DNA of 7,049 nucleotides from Candidatus Enterococcus ferrettii (GTDB taxonomy: Bacteria; Bacillota; Bacilli; Lactobacillales; Enterococcaceae), in the NCBI RefSeq assembly GCF_017377655.1, contig NZ_JAFREL010000123.1, forward strand, positions 1 through 7,049. Reading direction: 5' to 3'. The translations under genes and the position numbers were made by a program. Shown one piece after another: positions 1 to 6,188 of the stretch. How positions within the stretch are numbered: position 1 is the first letter of the stretch; each line of letters begins with the position of its first letter. The notes below the pieces were generated by a model. That model was not told where the DNA came from, did no database searches, and saw only the letters and a program-made list of their open reading frames with translations.

Positions 1-1161
1 CTTTTGAAAACCGATTATATCAAGAAATACTCCGAAAAAAAATTTATCAGTATTTACTCTATTAAACAGTCGGTTAAAAAAATTAATCAACTATTGTCTT
101 CATTTAACCTGACCGTTGATGCCAATAAACTGGAATTTGTAGGAGAGGAAAAAACGGTGCGTTTCTTCTGTTACATTTTCTTATGGACGCTTTTCAAAAA
201 TGGGAATTGGCCCTTTGAATACATAGATGAAGATCGATTGCACCGAACGGTTGATCATGTAGAAGACAGATTCGGATATTGTTTTACGGCTGTTCATAGA
301 AAAAAAATTGCCTATTTTATAGCTGTATGTTTGCTGCGAAGTAAAAAGAAGTTCTTTATCGTTGATACAGAGAATTGGGATCAATATATTAATTTCAGTG
401 CCTTTCGAAGAAAAGAGCTAGTTAAGACAGTCGAACGAGACCATCAAGTGTTTGAAGAAAATGAATTTATGTATATTTTCGTCATTCTGGAGATGACCCA
501 CTGGATGTACCGGCCTGGCAAAGTAAAGGATCTTATCTTGGAGCATCACCAAACAAGAAACACAGATGTGTATGTAGCAACAAATCTCGCATTTAAAAAA
601 TTTCAGAAAGACTTTTTTGAGATTCCTAATGGGATGCAGGAAATTTTTTACACCTTCTTCTTTTGTACTCATCTACAAAGTAGGATTTTTCCTGGTATCT
701 ACTTCGATTTGGATGACTTTACCTCCTTGGGCGAGTCTGGTTTTCCTAAAAATTTGACGATGAAGTTAAAAGAATTTATTCGAGAAATGAAGGTCTTATC
801 CCAGCTCGAGATTTTTGACGAAGAAGAATTATTATTAAAACGGTATCTGTTGCTTTTCTCATATTTTGAATACTGGTCAAGCTTTGAACCAAAAGTCGAA
901 ATTGCTATTGATGCAGATCTCTCTTTTCTAGTAAGAGAACGAATGAGGAAAATGATTCAAAATCATTTTGACAGAAGATACAATTTAGAGGTGATCATTT
1001 CAAACCCCTCTCTCAAAAGAAACTGTTTGGTCGTGACTAATATGCCGTCTATTAACGATACAAATACTGGCAATATTTGTGTGGTAGACCCACCTTTGCG
1101 TCAAAAAGATTTTTTAATCATTGAAAAAAGAGTGGATAAACTTTTACGCGAATTGTATTAA
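1..1161 (+). CDS. Mga/AtxA-family transcription regulator, 5'-truncated by the window edge
   Basis: This is a partial stand-alone regulator of the Mga/AtxA type, cytoplasmic, normally controlling surface or virulence-type genes. The frame is open to the left edge; the TTG at 4-6 is not a convincing start because the protein begins inside a domain. Numbering from that codon, residues 14-60 look like the second winged helix of Mga proteins (basic recognition stretch, then VGEEKTVRFF, like the family's G-[DE]-E-x-x-[IV]-R-[FY]-F). Residues 60-170 and 175-290 are helical and fit the two PRD-like domains. Residues 297-385 have the beta-alpha pattern of the EIIB-like end, finishing in a charged helix. 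Family members usually have about 480-500 residues, so roughly 100, including the first HTH domain, should lie upstream. It converges on the - strand envelope operon. Whether it regulates that operon is unknown. Family call is fairly firm; target genes are not inferable. Confidence 0.8.
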   Translation, partial: LLKTDYIKKYSEKKFISIYSIKQSVKKINQLLSSFNLTVDANKLEFVGEEKTVRFFCYIFLWTLFKNGNWPFEYIDEDRLHRTVDHVEDRFGYCFTAVHRKKIAYFIAVCLLRSKKKFFIVDTENWDQYINFSAFRRKELVKTVERDHQVFEENEFMYIFVILEMTHWMYRPGKVKDLILEHHQTRNTDVYVATNLAFKKFQKDFFEIPNGMQEIFYTFFFCTHLQSRIFPGIYFDLDDFTSLGESGFPKNLTMKLKEFIREMKVLSQLEIFDEEELLLKRYLLLFSYFEYWSSFEPKVEIAIDADLSFLVRERMRKMIQNHFDRRYNLEVIISNPSLKRNCLVVTNMPSINDTNTGNICVVDPPLRQKDFLIIEKRVDKLLRELY

Positions 1162-1394
1162 TGCTAAGGGCAAACTTCTGGCTGCTAGTTACCTTATTGT
1201 AATGAATACTTTAATTGAAATCAGTGAAACAACTGTGGGTTTGTCAACTAAACTGTGGAAATTATCTAACTAATAGTCTTTTTACAAGTAAGGATCTATC
1301 AGCAGCCTACCCAGTCATAAATGGTCTGATCGAATTCAGCTAACTTCACTTCTCTTTCGCATTGATATTCTCGATTCTAACCGATAGGTAGAAC
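1162..1394. other. Non-coding gap between convergent genes
   Basis: The space from the regulator stop to the terminator hairpin holds no convincing gene on either strand. Stops are frequent in all frames and no good ribosome binding site precedes a long frame. The octamer AACTGTGG occurs at 1231-1238 and again at 1251-1258, and its first seven bases recur at 1396-1402 inside the hairpin. A TTGACA hexamer reads on the - strand near 1241-1247, but no good -10 box follows at the right distance. The stretch could be the regulator's 3' untranslated region or decayed sequence. Confidence 0.5.
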
Positions 1395-1439
1395 AAACTG
1401 TGTAAGTTGCTCAACTAAGTCGAGTGGCTTACACAGTTT
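1395..1439. terminator. Probable bidirectional terminator hairpin between convergent genes
   Basis: AAACTGTGTAAG at 1395-1406 and CTTACACAGTTT at 1428-1439 form a perfect 12-bp inverted repeat. In RNA of the + strand the stem continues inward through U-G, U-G and G-U wobbles, then C-G, U-A and C-G, and after one A-C mismatch two more pairs, closing on a three-base loop. In RNA of the - strand the three wobbles become A-C mismatches, giving a 3x3 internal loop, followed by a 6-bp upper stem with a UUA loop. The stem foot gives a short U run on both strands (GTTTATTCT on +, GTTTGTTCT on -). It starts 20 bases after the stop of the last - strand gene and 233 bases after the regulator stop, so it is a natural end for the operon and a possible shared end for the regulator. 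Confidence 0.75.
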
Positions 1440-1459
1440 ATTCTATACGCTTGTTTTTT

Positions 1460-2695
1460 CTAATCTTCTTTAACAAAGTGTAACAACTGTTTTTCCATTT
1501 TTTCGTAGATTATTTGATACTCCTGTTGTGAGGCTACCAGGCTTCGATATAATTCTTTTGACTCGTCCTTCTTTTTTTGTATTTTTTCTTCCGCAACCAA
1601 CATGATTTTCTCTGCCTGTTTTTGTGCATCCTGAATGATACCGTCTCCTTGCTTTCTGGCAGAAAGTAAAATTTTACTGACTTCTTCTTGGTGGAATAAT
1701 TTATCCTTTTCTTGTTGTTCTATTTTCTTTTCCAATCGTTGTGTTTTTTGTTTTTCCGCATCATAAGTACCTTGTAGTTCTGCTATTTTTTTATTTAATT
1801 CATTGACTTGTTCAGCAGTAGCGATCAACTGATTGTTTTGAATTGCCAGTCGTTTACTTTGCTCGTGCTCTATATCTTTTTTTTCCAGAATTTTTTTGTG
1901 TAAAGATTCTACAGTACTCGTTAATTCCATATTCTCTTTCTCTAAGATTTCAAACTTATGATGTTCCTCTGTGGCTTGTTCCTGTAAGTGAATAATATTT
2001 CCATGTGCGGCATATAAGGCTTCTTTTAATTGACTGAATTCTTTTTCATCTGCTTCATTTGACGTACTTTCTGTAGAAGGTATCAATCCTTCTATTTTTT
2101 TTGTTAAGGTATTATTTTGTGAAATGAGCGCTTCTTTTTCACTTAATAATTGCTGCATTTTTGGTTTTAACTCTTCTATTTTTCTTGATAACAGTAGAAC
2201 CTTATCTTTTAATTGCTGCCTTTCATAGATCAATTCTTGATTCATCAATTCATCTTTTTCTTCCTCTGAAATTTTGTCCGATAGTTTCTTGTTCTCTCTT
2301 TCTAGCTGCTCATTTTGTACCGTTAGTTTCTTTGTAATAGCTGTGACTTCAGACTGGTTATTCAACATGTCTTGTTGTATCTTTTCTAACAACTCTAATT
2401 GCTTTCGTAATTGCTGATTCTCATCTTTTAGTTTTTGACTATCACTTATTTCTTCTTTTATTTTCATAGGTAATATTTTTGGCGCTACGCTTCCTTGCCG
2501 ACTCTTTTCTTCTTTAGAATTGCTTACAGCTGCGATAGAAGTAGGCTCTTCTTCTATTCTTTTCTGAGGCCCATTTTTTACCTTTTCTAGCTCGTCATCC
2601 ACTTCCTCAGATAATTCATTTATCTCTTGCAATAGACTCTTACTAAAAAACCAACTATCTTTTTCTCGTTTCTTCTGTTTTCTTGTCATATCCAT
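1460..2695 (-). CDS. Cytoplasmic coiled-coil protein with DivIVA-like C-terminal segment
   Basis: A 411-residue, highly charged protein with no signal peptide, no membrane span and no cysteine. Residues 1-80 are basic and then low-complexity. Long heptad-type coiled coils rich in Leu, Lys, Glu and Gln run from about 85 to 204 and from 216 to 405, separated by a Pro/Ser/Thr hinge (about 204-216). Residues 338-405 (VSKILLSARKQGDGIIQDAQ and on, with Ala-Glu-Lys-Ile and Ala-Glu-Glu-Lys-Ile) resemble the C-terminal coiled coil of DivIVA proteins, where AQ/AR-x-x-A-[DE]-x-I-I-x-x-A repeats occur. The DivIVA N-terminal membrane-binding domain is not recognisable. It is the last gene of the operon; its AGGAG site (2703-2707) abuts and partly overlaps the stop of the preceding gene. 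A second ATG two codons downstream is less well spaced. A scaffold or positioning role at the membrane is inference. Similarity could also come from coiled-coil composition alone. Confidence 0.8.
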   Translation of the reverse strand: MDMTRKQKKREKDSWFFSKSLLQEINELSEEVDDELEKVKNGPQKRIEEEPTSIAAVSNSKEEKSRQGSVAPKILPMKIKEEISDSQKLKDENQQLRKQLELLEKIQQDMLNNQSEVTAITKKLTVQNEQLERENKKLSDKISEEEKDELMNQELIYERQQLKDKVLLLSRKIEELKPKMQQLLSEKEALISQNNTLTKKIEGLIPSTESTSNEADEKEFSQLKEALYAAHGNIIHLQEQATEEHHKFEILEKENMELTSTVESLHKKILEKKDIEHEQSKRLAIQNNQLIATAEQVNELNKKIAELQGTYDAEKQKTQRLEKKIEQQEKDKLFHQEEVSKILLSARKQGDGIIQDAQKQAEKIMLVAEEKIQKKKDESKELYRSLVASQQEYQIIYEKMEKQLLHFVKED

Positions 2696-2701
2696 ATCAA
2701 T

Positions 2702-2709
2702 ACTCCTTT
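2702..2709 (-). promoter_or_regulatory. Ribosome binding site of the coiled-coil protein gene
   Basis: The - strand reads AAAGGAGT, with the AGGAG core 7 bases before the ATG at 2693-2695. It overlaps the TAA stop (2708-2710) of the preceding membrane protein gene, which supports coupled expression and supports the first of two closely spaced ATG codons as the start. Confidence 0.8.
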
Positions 2710-3466
2710 ACTTATTTGATGTTTCATCAACTAATTTAAACGATTGTTTATCATCCTTACGATCATAGGTGCAGCTATAAACTGTCGTATTTTTTTCGGA
2801 ACTATTATTAATCTGAAAATGTACCTGTGTTAATTTAGGAACATCCTTTGCTTCTACTACAAACTTTTTAATATTTTCCTCAATGATCTCTTTACTGGAT
2901 GACTGATTTGAATCACCAACTAGGGATAAACTAAGCGTTTTAGTGGGAATATCTATCGATAATATACATGTAGAGTAGCCAAAATACGGAACTAATCGTT
3001 CACTTAAATCATTTTCAATACTTGATTGTAAATCAGTTTTCTTTTCTTCCTGAAATAATTTCTCCCATGAGTAATCTACTAAATTAAGCCCTTTTTTGGG
3101 ATAGGTCTCCACAGGGATTTTTGTAATAAGCTGCTTTTGTTCCTTTTTTAATGCATAAGTTTCGTCATTTAAACGTCTACTTTCTGCTTGTAATACTTCT
3201 ACATTTTTCTCTGTCTGAAAGGAGTACATAGACACACATAAGATGACTAATCCAATAAGAAATCCGTTGACTAAAAATACTTGGATATGTTTTGATTGCT
3301 CTTTTTCCTTAATATATCGCAGTTTTCTCTTTGCTTGGTGCGAGACAACTCCCTGTTGTTCCACTTTTCGAATACGTAAATTAATATAAAATCGATAACC
3401 ATTCAAACTTAATATAATCAAAATCAAAGACACTATAGCTACTTTTAGAATAATCGATAGAAGCAT
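2708..3466 (-). CDS. Two-span membrane protein of unknown function
   Basis: A 252-residue protein that I do not recognise as a named family. Residues 3-21 form a first hydrophobic span. Residues 24-60 are strongly basic and would be the cytoplasmic loop. Residues 62-82 form a second span. Residues 84-116 are a charged, coiled-coil-like helix, and the remaining 135 or so residues alternate helix and strand. By the positive-inside rule both spans flank the basic loop, so the N-terminus and the whole 83-252 part would lie outside the membrane. That outer part contains two cysteines (167 and 232) that could pair. The start is secure because a near-perfect ribosome binding site precedes it. It lies 15 bases after the signal peptidase gene and 12 bases before the coiled-coil protein gene. 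A structural or anchoring part of an envelope machine is the most natural guess; no enzymatic motif is visible. Confidence 0.8.
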   Translation of the reverse strand: MLLSIILKVAIVSLILIILSLNGYRFYINLRIRKVEQQGVVSHQAKRKLRYIKEKEQSKHIQVFLVNGFLIGLVILCVSMYSFQTEKNVEVLQAESRRLNDETYALKKEQKQLITKIPVETYPKKGLNLVDYSWEKLFQEEKKTDLQSSIENDLSERLVPYFGYSTCILSIDIPTKTLSLSLVGDSNQSSSKEIIEENIKKFVVEAKDVPKLTQVHFQINNSSEKNTTVYSCTYDRKDDKQSFKLVDETSNK

Positions 3467-3470
3467 GCGG

Positions 3471-3480
3471 AACCTCCTTT
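3471..3480 (-). promoter_or_regulatory. Strong ribosome binding site of the two-span membrane protein gene
   Basis: The - strand reads AAAGGAGGTT, close to the full anti-Shine-Dalgarno complement, with AGGAGG 6 bases before the ATG at 3464-3466. It is the strongest site in the operon and contrasts with the absence of any site before the signal peptidase gene just upstream. Confidence 0.85.
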
Positions 3481-3481
3481 C

Positions 3482-4018
3482 TTAGTTAATTGGTCGTAAC
3501 TTGTAAAATGGATAAAGACTGTACTGGACTTTTCCTTCTATATCTGATAATTGAACGAGTCCGAAAGAACGGCTATCCTTTGATACCGCTGTATGATCTC
3601 CTAAAACAAAATAATAATCCTTAGGAATTGTTGTTTTTCCTGAAAGTTGATGCGCCACTCTAGGATCTATCTCAAAGATATACGTTGTTGAAAACTCCTT
3701 ATCTCCTATACTTAAAATTAAACGATTCCCTTGGATGAGCATAGCATCTCCAGGTAACCCTATAATCCGTTTGACAAACATTCCGGATTCCTTTGGCATA
3801 GAAAAACCAATAATTGAATACCGACTAATTGGTGATTTCTTATTCACTAATACATAATCTCCATCCTGCAGAGAGCCTTCCATAGAAGTTCCTGCCACAG
3901 GATGAATTAAATAATTTGTATGCACCCATAACAAAACAAAAGCAACCATACAACAACTAAAAATGGCTAAAAGTATTTCTTTTAAAGGGTTAGTCTTTTT
4001 CTTTCTTGTTCGTTTCAT
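3482..4018 (-). CDS. Type I signal peptidase (S26 family)
   Basis: A 178-residue membrane-bound serine protease that removes signal peptides from exported proteins on the outer face of the membrane. The N-terminus is basic (KRTRKKK) and is followed by one span at about residues 13-33, the usual Gram-positive single-anchor form. Box B carries the catalytic Ser45 in AGTSMEGSLQDGD. Box D carries the general base Lys83 in FVKRIIGLPGD. Box E is at 140-151 (GDHTAVSKDSRS, matching GDN...S.DSR). Both catalytic residues are present, so the enzyme should be active, unlike the SipA proteins of streptococcal pilus islands, some of which lack them. One departure is Gly48 where the family usually has Pro (SMEPTL). 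The ATG overlaps the TGA of the hydrolase gene by four bases (ATGA) and no Shine-Dalgarno sequence is visible, pointing to translational coupling. Being embedded in an envelope operon suggests a dedicated rather than housekeeping peptidase; this is inference. Confidence 0.93.
   Translation of the reverse strand: MKRTRKKKTNPLKEILLAIFSCCMVAFVLLWVHTNYLIHPVAGTSMEGSLQDGDYVLVNKKSPISRYSIIGFSMPKESGMFVKRIIGLPGDAMLIQGNRLILSIGDKEFSTTYIFEIDPRVAHQLSGKTTIPKDYYFVLGDHTAVSKDSRSFGLVQLSDIEGKVQYSLYPFYKLRPIN
4015..4018 (-). promoter_or_regulatory. ATGA stop/start overlap coupling hydrolase and signal peptidase
   Basis: The - strand reads ATGA: the ATG of the signal peptidase (4016-4018) shares bases with the TGA of the hydrolase (4015-4017). 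The 20 or so bases before this ATG (ending in AAGACCGCA) contain no GGAG-type site, so initiation most likely depends on ribosomes terminating on the hydrolase frame. Confidence 0.75.
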
Positions 4019-6177
4019 TGCGGTCTTATATAGGAAACTAACTGAGATTTTGCTAAATCATTTGGAATCACTCGATAGGAGATAACTGTCCCCCCTACAA
4101 CATTCCCTTCAGAAATTAAAATACCTTGGTCTGTTACGGCCTCCACAAAAGCAACATGTCCATAGCGAGCATCTGAACCCGCTGTACCAGGACTAAAGGA
4201 TATTAGATAACCTGCTTTAGGTGTCTGAGTGACTTCATAGCCTAACGAACGACCTTTCATTCCCCATTCTCCCCCATTTCCCATGTAATCATCTACATGA
4301 CCGCCTAACTGAGCGACACGATTATAAGCGTACCAGGTACATTGCCCCACAGGGTATGATCCTGAAAGATTATAGTTCTTTCCATCGTAGTCTGGAAATG
4401 TCATTCTCTTCCGATAGGCTTCAGGAATGCTGTCTTTACTCTGCAAGACAACGCTCGTGGCTGCTCCTTCTGCTGGTAGCTTTTCATCATACTTTGTTAA
4501 ATGATACGCTGAAATAATAGAGCTAATCTTGTGATGATATAAGGTATCTGTCGCATACTTTCCAGTGAGCGATTGGGCAGCTCTTAAATAATTTTTGGCT
4601 TCTGACCGCCAAGCTTCTTGATAGTACTCCGAATTTCCAGAAATCCCTTCTCTAATAAGCGTTACGTAGTCCCCAAGAGACTCTGCATAACTAGGATATT
4701 TTCGAAATGCTGCAGAGATTGTGTAAAGTTCGCCCGATCCATTATCTTCTTGTGTCGCCAAGTTAACGCTCTGCCCTTCGTAGCTTCCTTTTACACCAAA
4801 TAGATTGTAATTAGGTGCGGAGGATAAACCACTTGATCCAGACCCACTTTCTAGAATTGCTTGTGCGATCATAACGGAGGCAAAAACATCATATTTTAAT
4901 CCCAATTTTTGCGCATCTTTCCCTATTTGGTCAATAAATTGCTGCGTGTTTTCTGAAATATCTATTTTTATATTTGAGGGGTACGTTGATAATATCTCTT
5001 TCCCATACGTTGTTTTAGTGAAATTGTCTGTCCGTTTCCCGATAATCGTTTCCCCAGATTTTCTTTCAGATAGTAAGGCGACCTTCACACTGTTTTCTGT
5101 TTCATCGTTCTCTTTGGACTTTTCTTTTTTAACCGTTAAATAGTGATCTTCTCCTAAATACATCCCTATAGGTTTATTTTTTACTAGTAAAGTGTCTCCA
5201 GGTTGTAATCCTTCTAAATGATCGATCGATTGGCTCTCCATAGTCGTAAACTCTTGATCAAATAATTGAAGATACATTTCTGACAATAACTGTTCATTTG
5301 TATAGGTTTCTTCTTTTTCTCCCAATTTTCTCAATCCTTCATACACAAGAAGCCCTTGATTCTCGTTACCAAAAGAAGAAAGTAAGGGTAGTTCATAACC
5401 GTTTAAATCAGATTCTGCCACTTGACTCACTTTTAAATCTTCATCTAATGTCACCTCATGTTCTCCTAAGGGATTTGTATTTCCAATAGTAGGTAAGGGT
5501 GAATAATTTGTTGATACTGATCGTTGAGACGGATAAGGAACGATATTCGGTTGTTGCACGCTCGGGACAGTCGCTGGTTCATTTTTCCCACTTTCTTGAT
5601 TAGGTTTTGTCGTACTCTCTGTAGTACTAAAGCTACCACTGCCAGGTTTGGTTGTACTCTCTGTGGAGTTTGAACTGTTGCTTGGCTTTGTCGTACTCTC
5701 TGTAGCACTAGAGCTACTACTGCTGGGTTTGGTTGTACTCTCTGTGGAGCTTGAGCTGCTGCTTGGCCTTGTTGTACTTTCTGTAACACTAGAGCTGCTA
5801 CTACTTGGTTCGGTTGTACTCTCTGTGGAGCTGAAGCTACTACTTGGCTCCGTTGTATTCTCCGCAGCACTAGAACTGCTGCTTGGCTTTGTCGTACTCT
5901 CGTCACTAGATTGTGACACTAATTGTTCCGGTTCTGCAGGGGCTTCCACTACTTCAGAAGGGAAGTCAGGACTATCCTGCAGCTGACTATTGTCTGCAGG
6001 TGTCGTTGGTTCAACAGTATCCTCCACAATAGAAGCCTGCGTCGTCTCTACACTTGTTTGGCTGCTTTCACTCATAGTTATCTCATCACTTGCTTTAAGA
6101 CTCTCTCCCTGGGCCATGTAAATAACCCCTCCTAAAGCGAGTACCATTAAACTACTTCCTAAAATTAGTTTTTTCAT
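4015..6177 (-). CDS. Secreted modular peptidoglycan hydrolase: repeats, degenerate NlpC/P60-like, GH73 glucosaminidase, CHAP
   Basis: A 720-residue exported wall hydrolase. Residues 1-29 are a signal peptide (MKKL start, hydrophobic core 5-21, cleavage plausible after Gly24 or Ala29). Residues 30-92 are acidic and Ser/Thr-rich; 93-192 are Ser/Thr/Pro repeats, probably an extended wall-spanning linker. Residues about 240-385 look like an NlpC/P60 fold lacking its catalytic Cys and His. Residues about 405-560 are a GH73 N-acetylglucosaminidase-type domain with likely catalytic Glu443 in AQAILESGSGSSGLS and the YNLFGVKG motif. Residues about 605-720 are a CHAP amidase/endopeptidase domain with Cys613 (GQCTWYAY), His674 (YGHVAFVE) and Glu690/Asn692 (ISEGN). 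There is no LPXTG signal and no C-terminal span, so it is not a substrate of the neighbouring sortase. The start follows an AGGAG site touching the sortase stop. Cutting both glycan and peptide bonds suits local wall opening for assembly of a surface structure or transfer apparatus. Confidence 0.93.
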   Translation of the reverse strand: MKKLILGSSLMVLALGGVIYMAQGESLKASDEITMSESSQTSVETTQASIVEDTVEPTTPADNSQLQDSPDFPSEVVEAPAEPEQLVSQSSDESTTKPSSSSSAAENTTEPSSSFSSTESTTEPSSSSSSVTESTTRPSSSSSSTESTTKPSSSSSSATESTTKPSNSSNSTESTTKPGSGSFSTTESTTKPNQESGKNEPATVPSVQQPNIVPYPSQRSVSTNYSPLPTIGNTNPLGEHEVTLDEDLKVSQVAESDLNGYELPLLSSFGNENQGLLVYEGLRKLGEKEETYTNEQLLSEMYLQLFDQEFTTMESQSIDHLEGLQPGDTLLVKNKPIGMYLGEDHYLTVKKEKSKENDETENSVKVALLSERKSGETIIGKRTDNFTKTTYGKEILSTYPSNIKIDISENTQQFIDQIGKDAQKLGLKYDVFASVMIAQAILESGSGSSGLSSAPNYNLFGVKGSYEGQSVNLATQEDNGSGELYTISAAFRKYPSYAESLGDYVTLIREGISGNSEYYQEAWRSEAKNYLRAAQSLTGKYATDTLYHHKISSIISAYHLTKYDEKLPAEGAATSVVLQSKDSIPEAYRKRMTFPDYDGKNYNLSGSYPVGQCTWYAYNRVAQLGGHVDDYMGNGGEWGMKGRSLGYEVTQTPKAGYLISFSPGTAGSDARYGHVAFVEAVTDQGILISEGNVVGGTVISYRVIPNDLAKSQLVSYIRPQ
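5602..5901 (-). repeat. In-frame Ser/Thr/Pro tandem repeats in the wall hydrolase
   Basis: Residues 93-192 of the hydrolase consist of seven full units and one partial unit of E-[SN]-T-T-[KER]-P followed by a Ser-rich run. Unit lengths are 13, 13, 14, 13, 14, 13 and 14 residues, then ESTTKP, so most of the array behaves as a 27-residue (81-base) two-unit repeat in which a 14-residue form alternates with a 13-residue form. The base sequence is repetitive too, with GTACTCTCTGT-type blocks on the + strand, which makes length change by slippage or recombination likely. Such arrays commonly act as flexible or wall-spanning stalks. Long open frames in other phases here are a by-product of the repetition. 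Confidence 0.9.
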
Positions 6178-6182
6178 TTCTT

Positions 6183-6188
6183 TCTCCT
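6183..6188 (-). promoter_or_regulatory. Ribosome binding site of the hydrolase gene
   Basis: The - strand reads AGGAGA ending 5 bases before the ATG at 6175-6177. It overlaps the TAG stop of the sortase gene (6187-6189), so the two genes are read as one transcript and the start of the hydrolase is well supported. Confidence 0.8.

Noticed and set aside
181..672. Two - strand frames of 67 and 84 codons inside the regulator gene
   Set aside because: The opposite strand encodes a protein with clear Mga-family features; these frames have no recognisable domain or start signal.
1162..1203. A 13-codon frame (ATG directly after the regulator TAA) encoding a small hydrophobic peptide ending in LVTLL
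   Set aside because: It is very short, has no ribosome binding site of its own, and a frame of this size is expected by chance.
1224..1247. TTGACA on the - strand as a -35 box for an extra promoter
   Set aside because: No TATAAT-like -10 box follows at 16-18 bases and no - strand gene lies downstream within the window.
1231..1258. Two copies of AACTGTGG spaced 20 bases apart, with a related copy in the hairpin, as possible regulator binding sites
   Set aside because: The octamer is short, no promoter can be placed next to it, and it lies at the 3' ends of both flanking genes, so a regulatory role is not supported.
4618..5489. Several + strand frames of 60-65 codons inside the hydrolase gene
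   Set aside because: They are antisense to well-recognised GH73 and linker coding sequence and have no features of real genes.
5466..5986. Long open frames on both strands across the Ser/Thr/Pro repeat region, including a Leu/Val-rich repetitive + strand frame
   Set aside because: They arise because the repetitive bases of the hydrolase gene lack stops in other phases; they have repetitive nonsense composition and no ribosome binding sites, and they lie inside a clearly real gene.
4015..6177. Reading the hydrolase as an LPXTG-anchored substrate of the neighbouring sortase
   Set aside because: The protein ends in SQLVSYIRPQ directly after the CHAP domain, with no sorting motif, hydrophobic span or charged tail.
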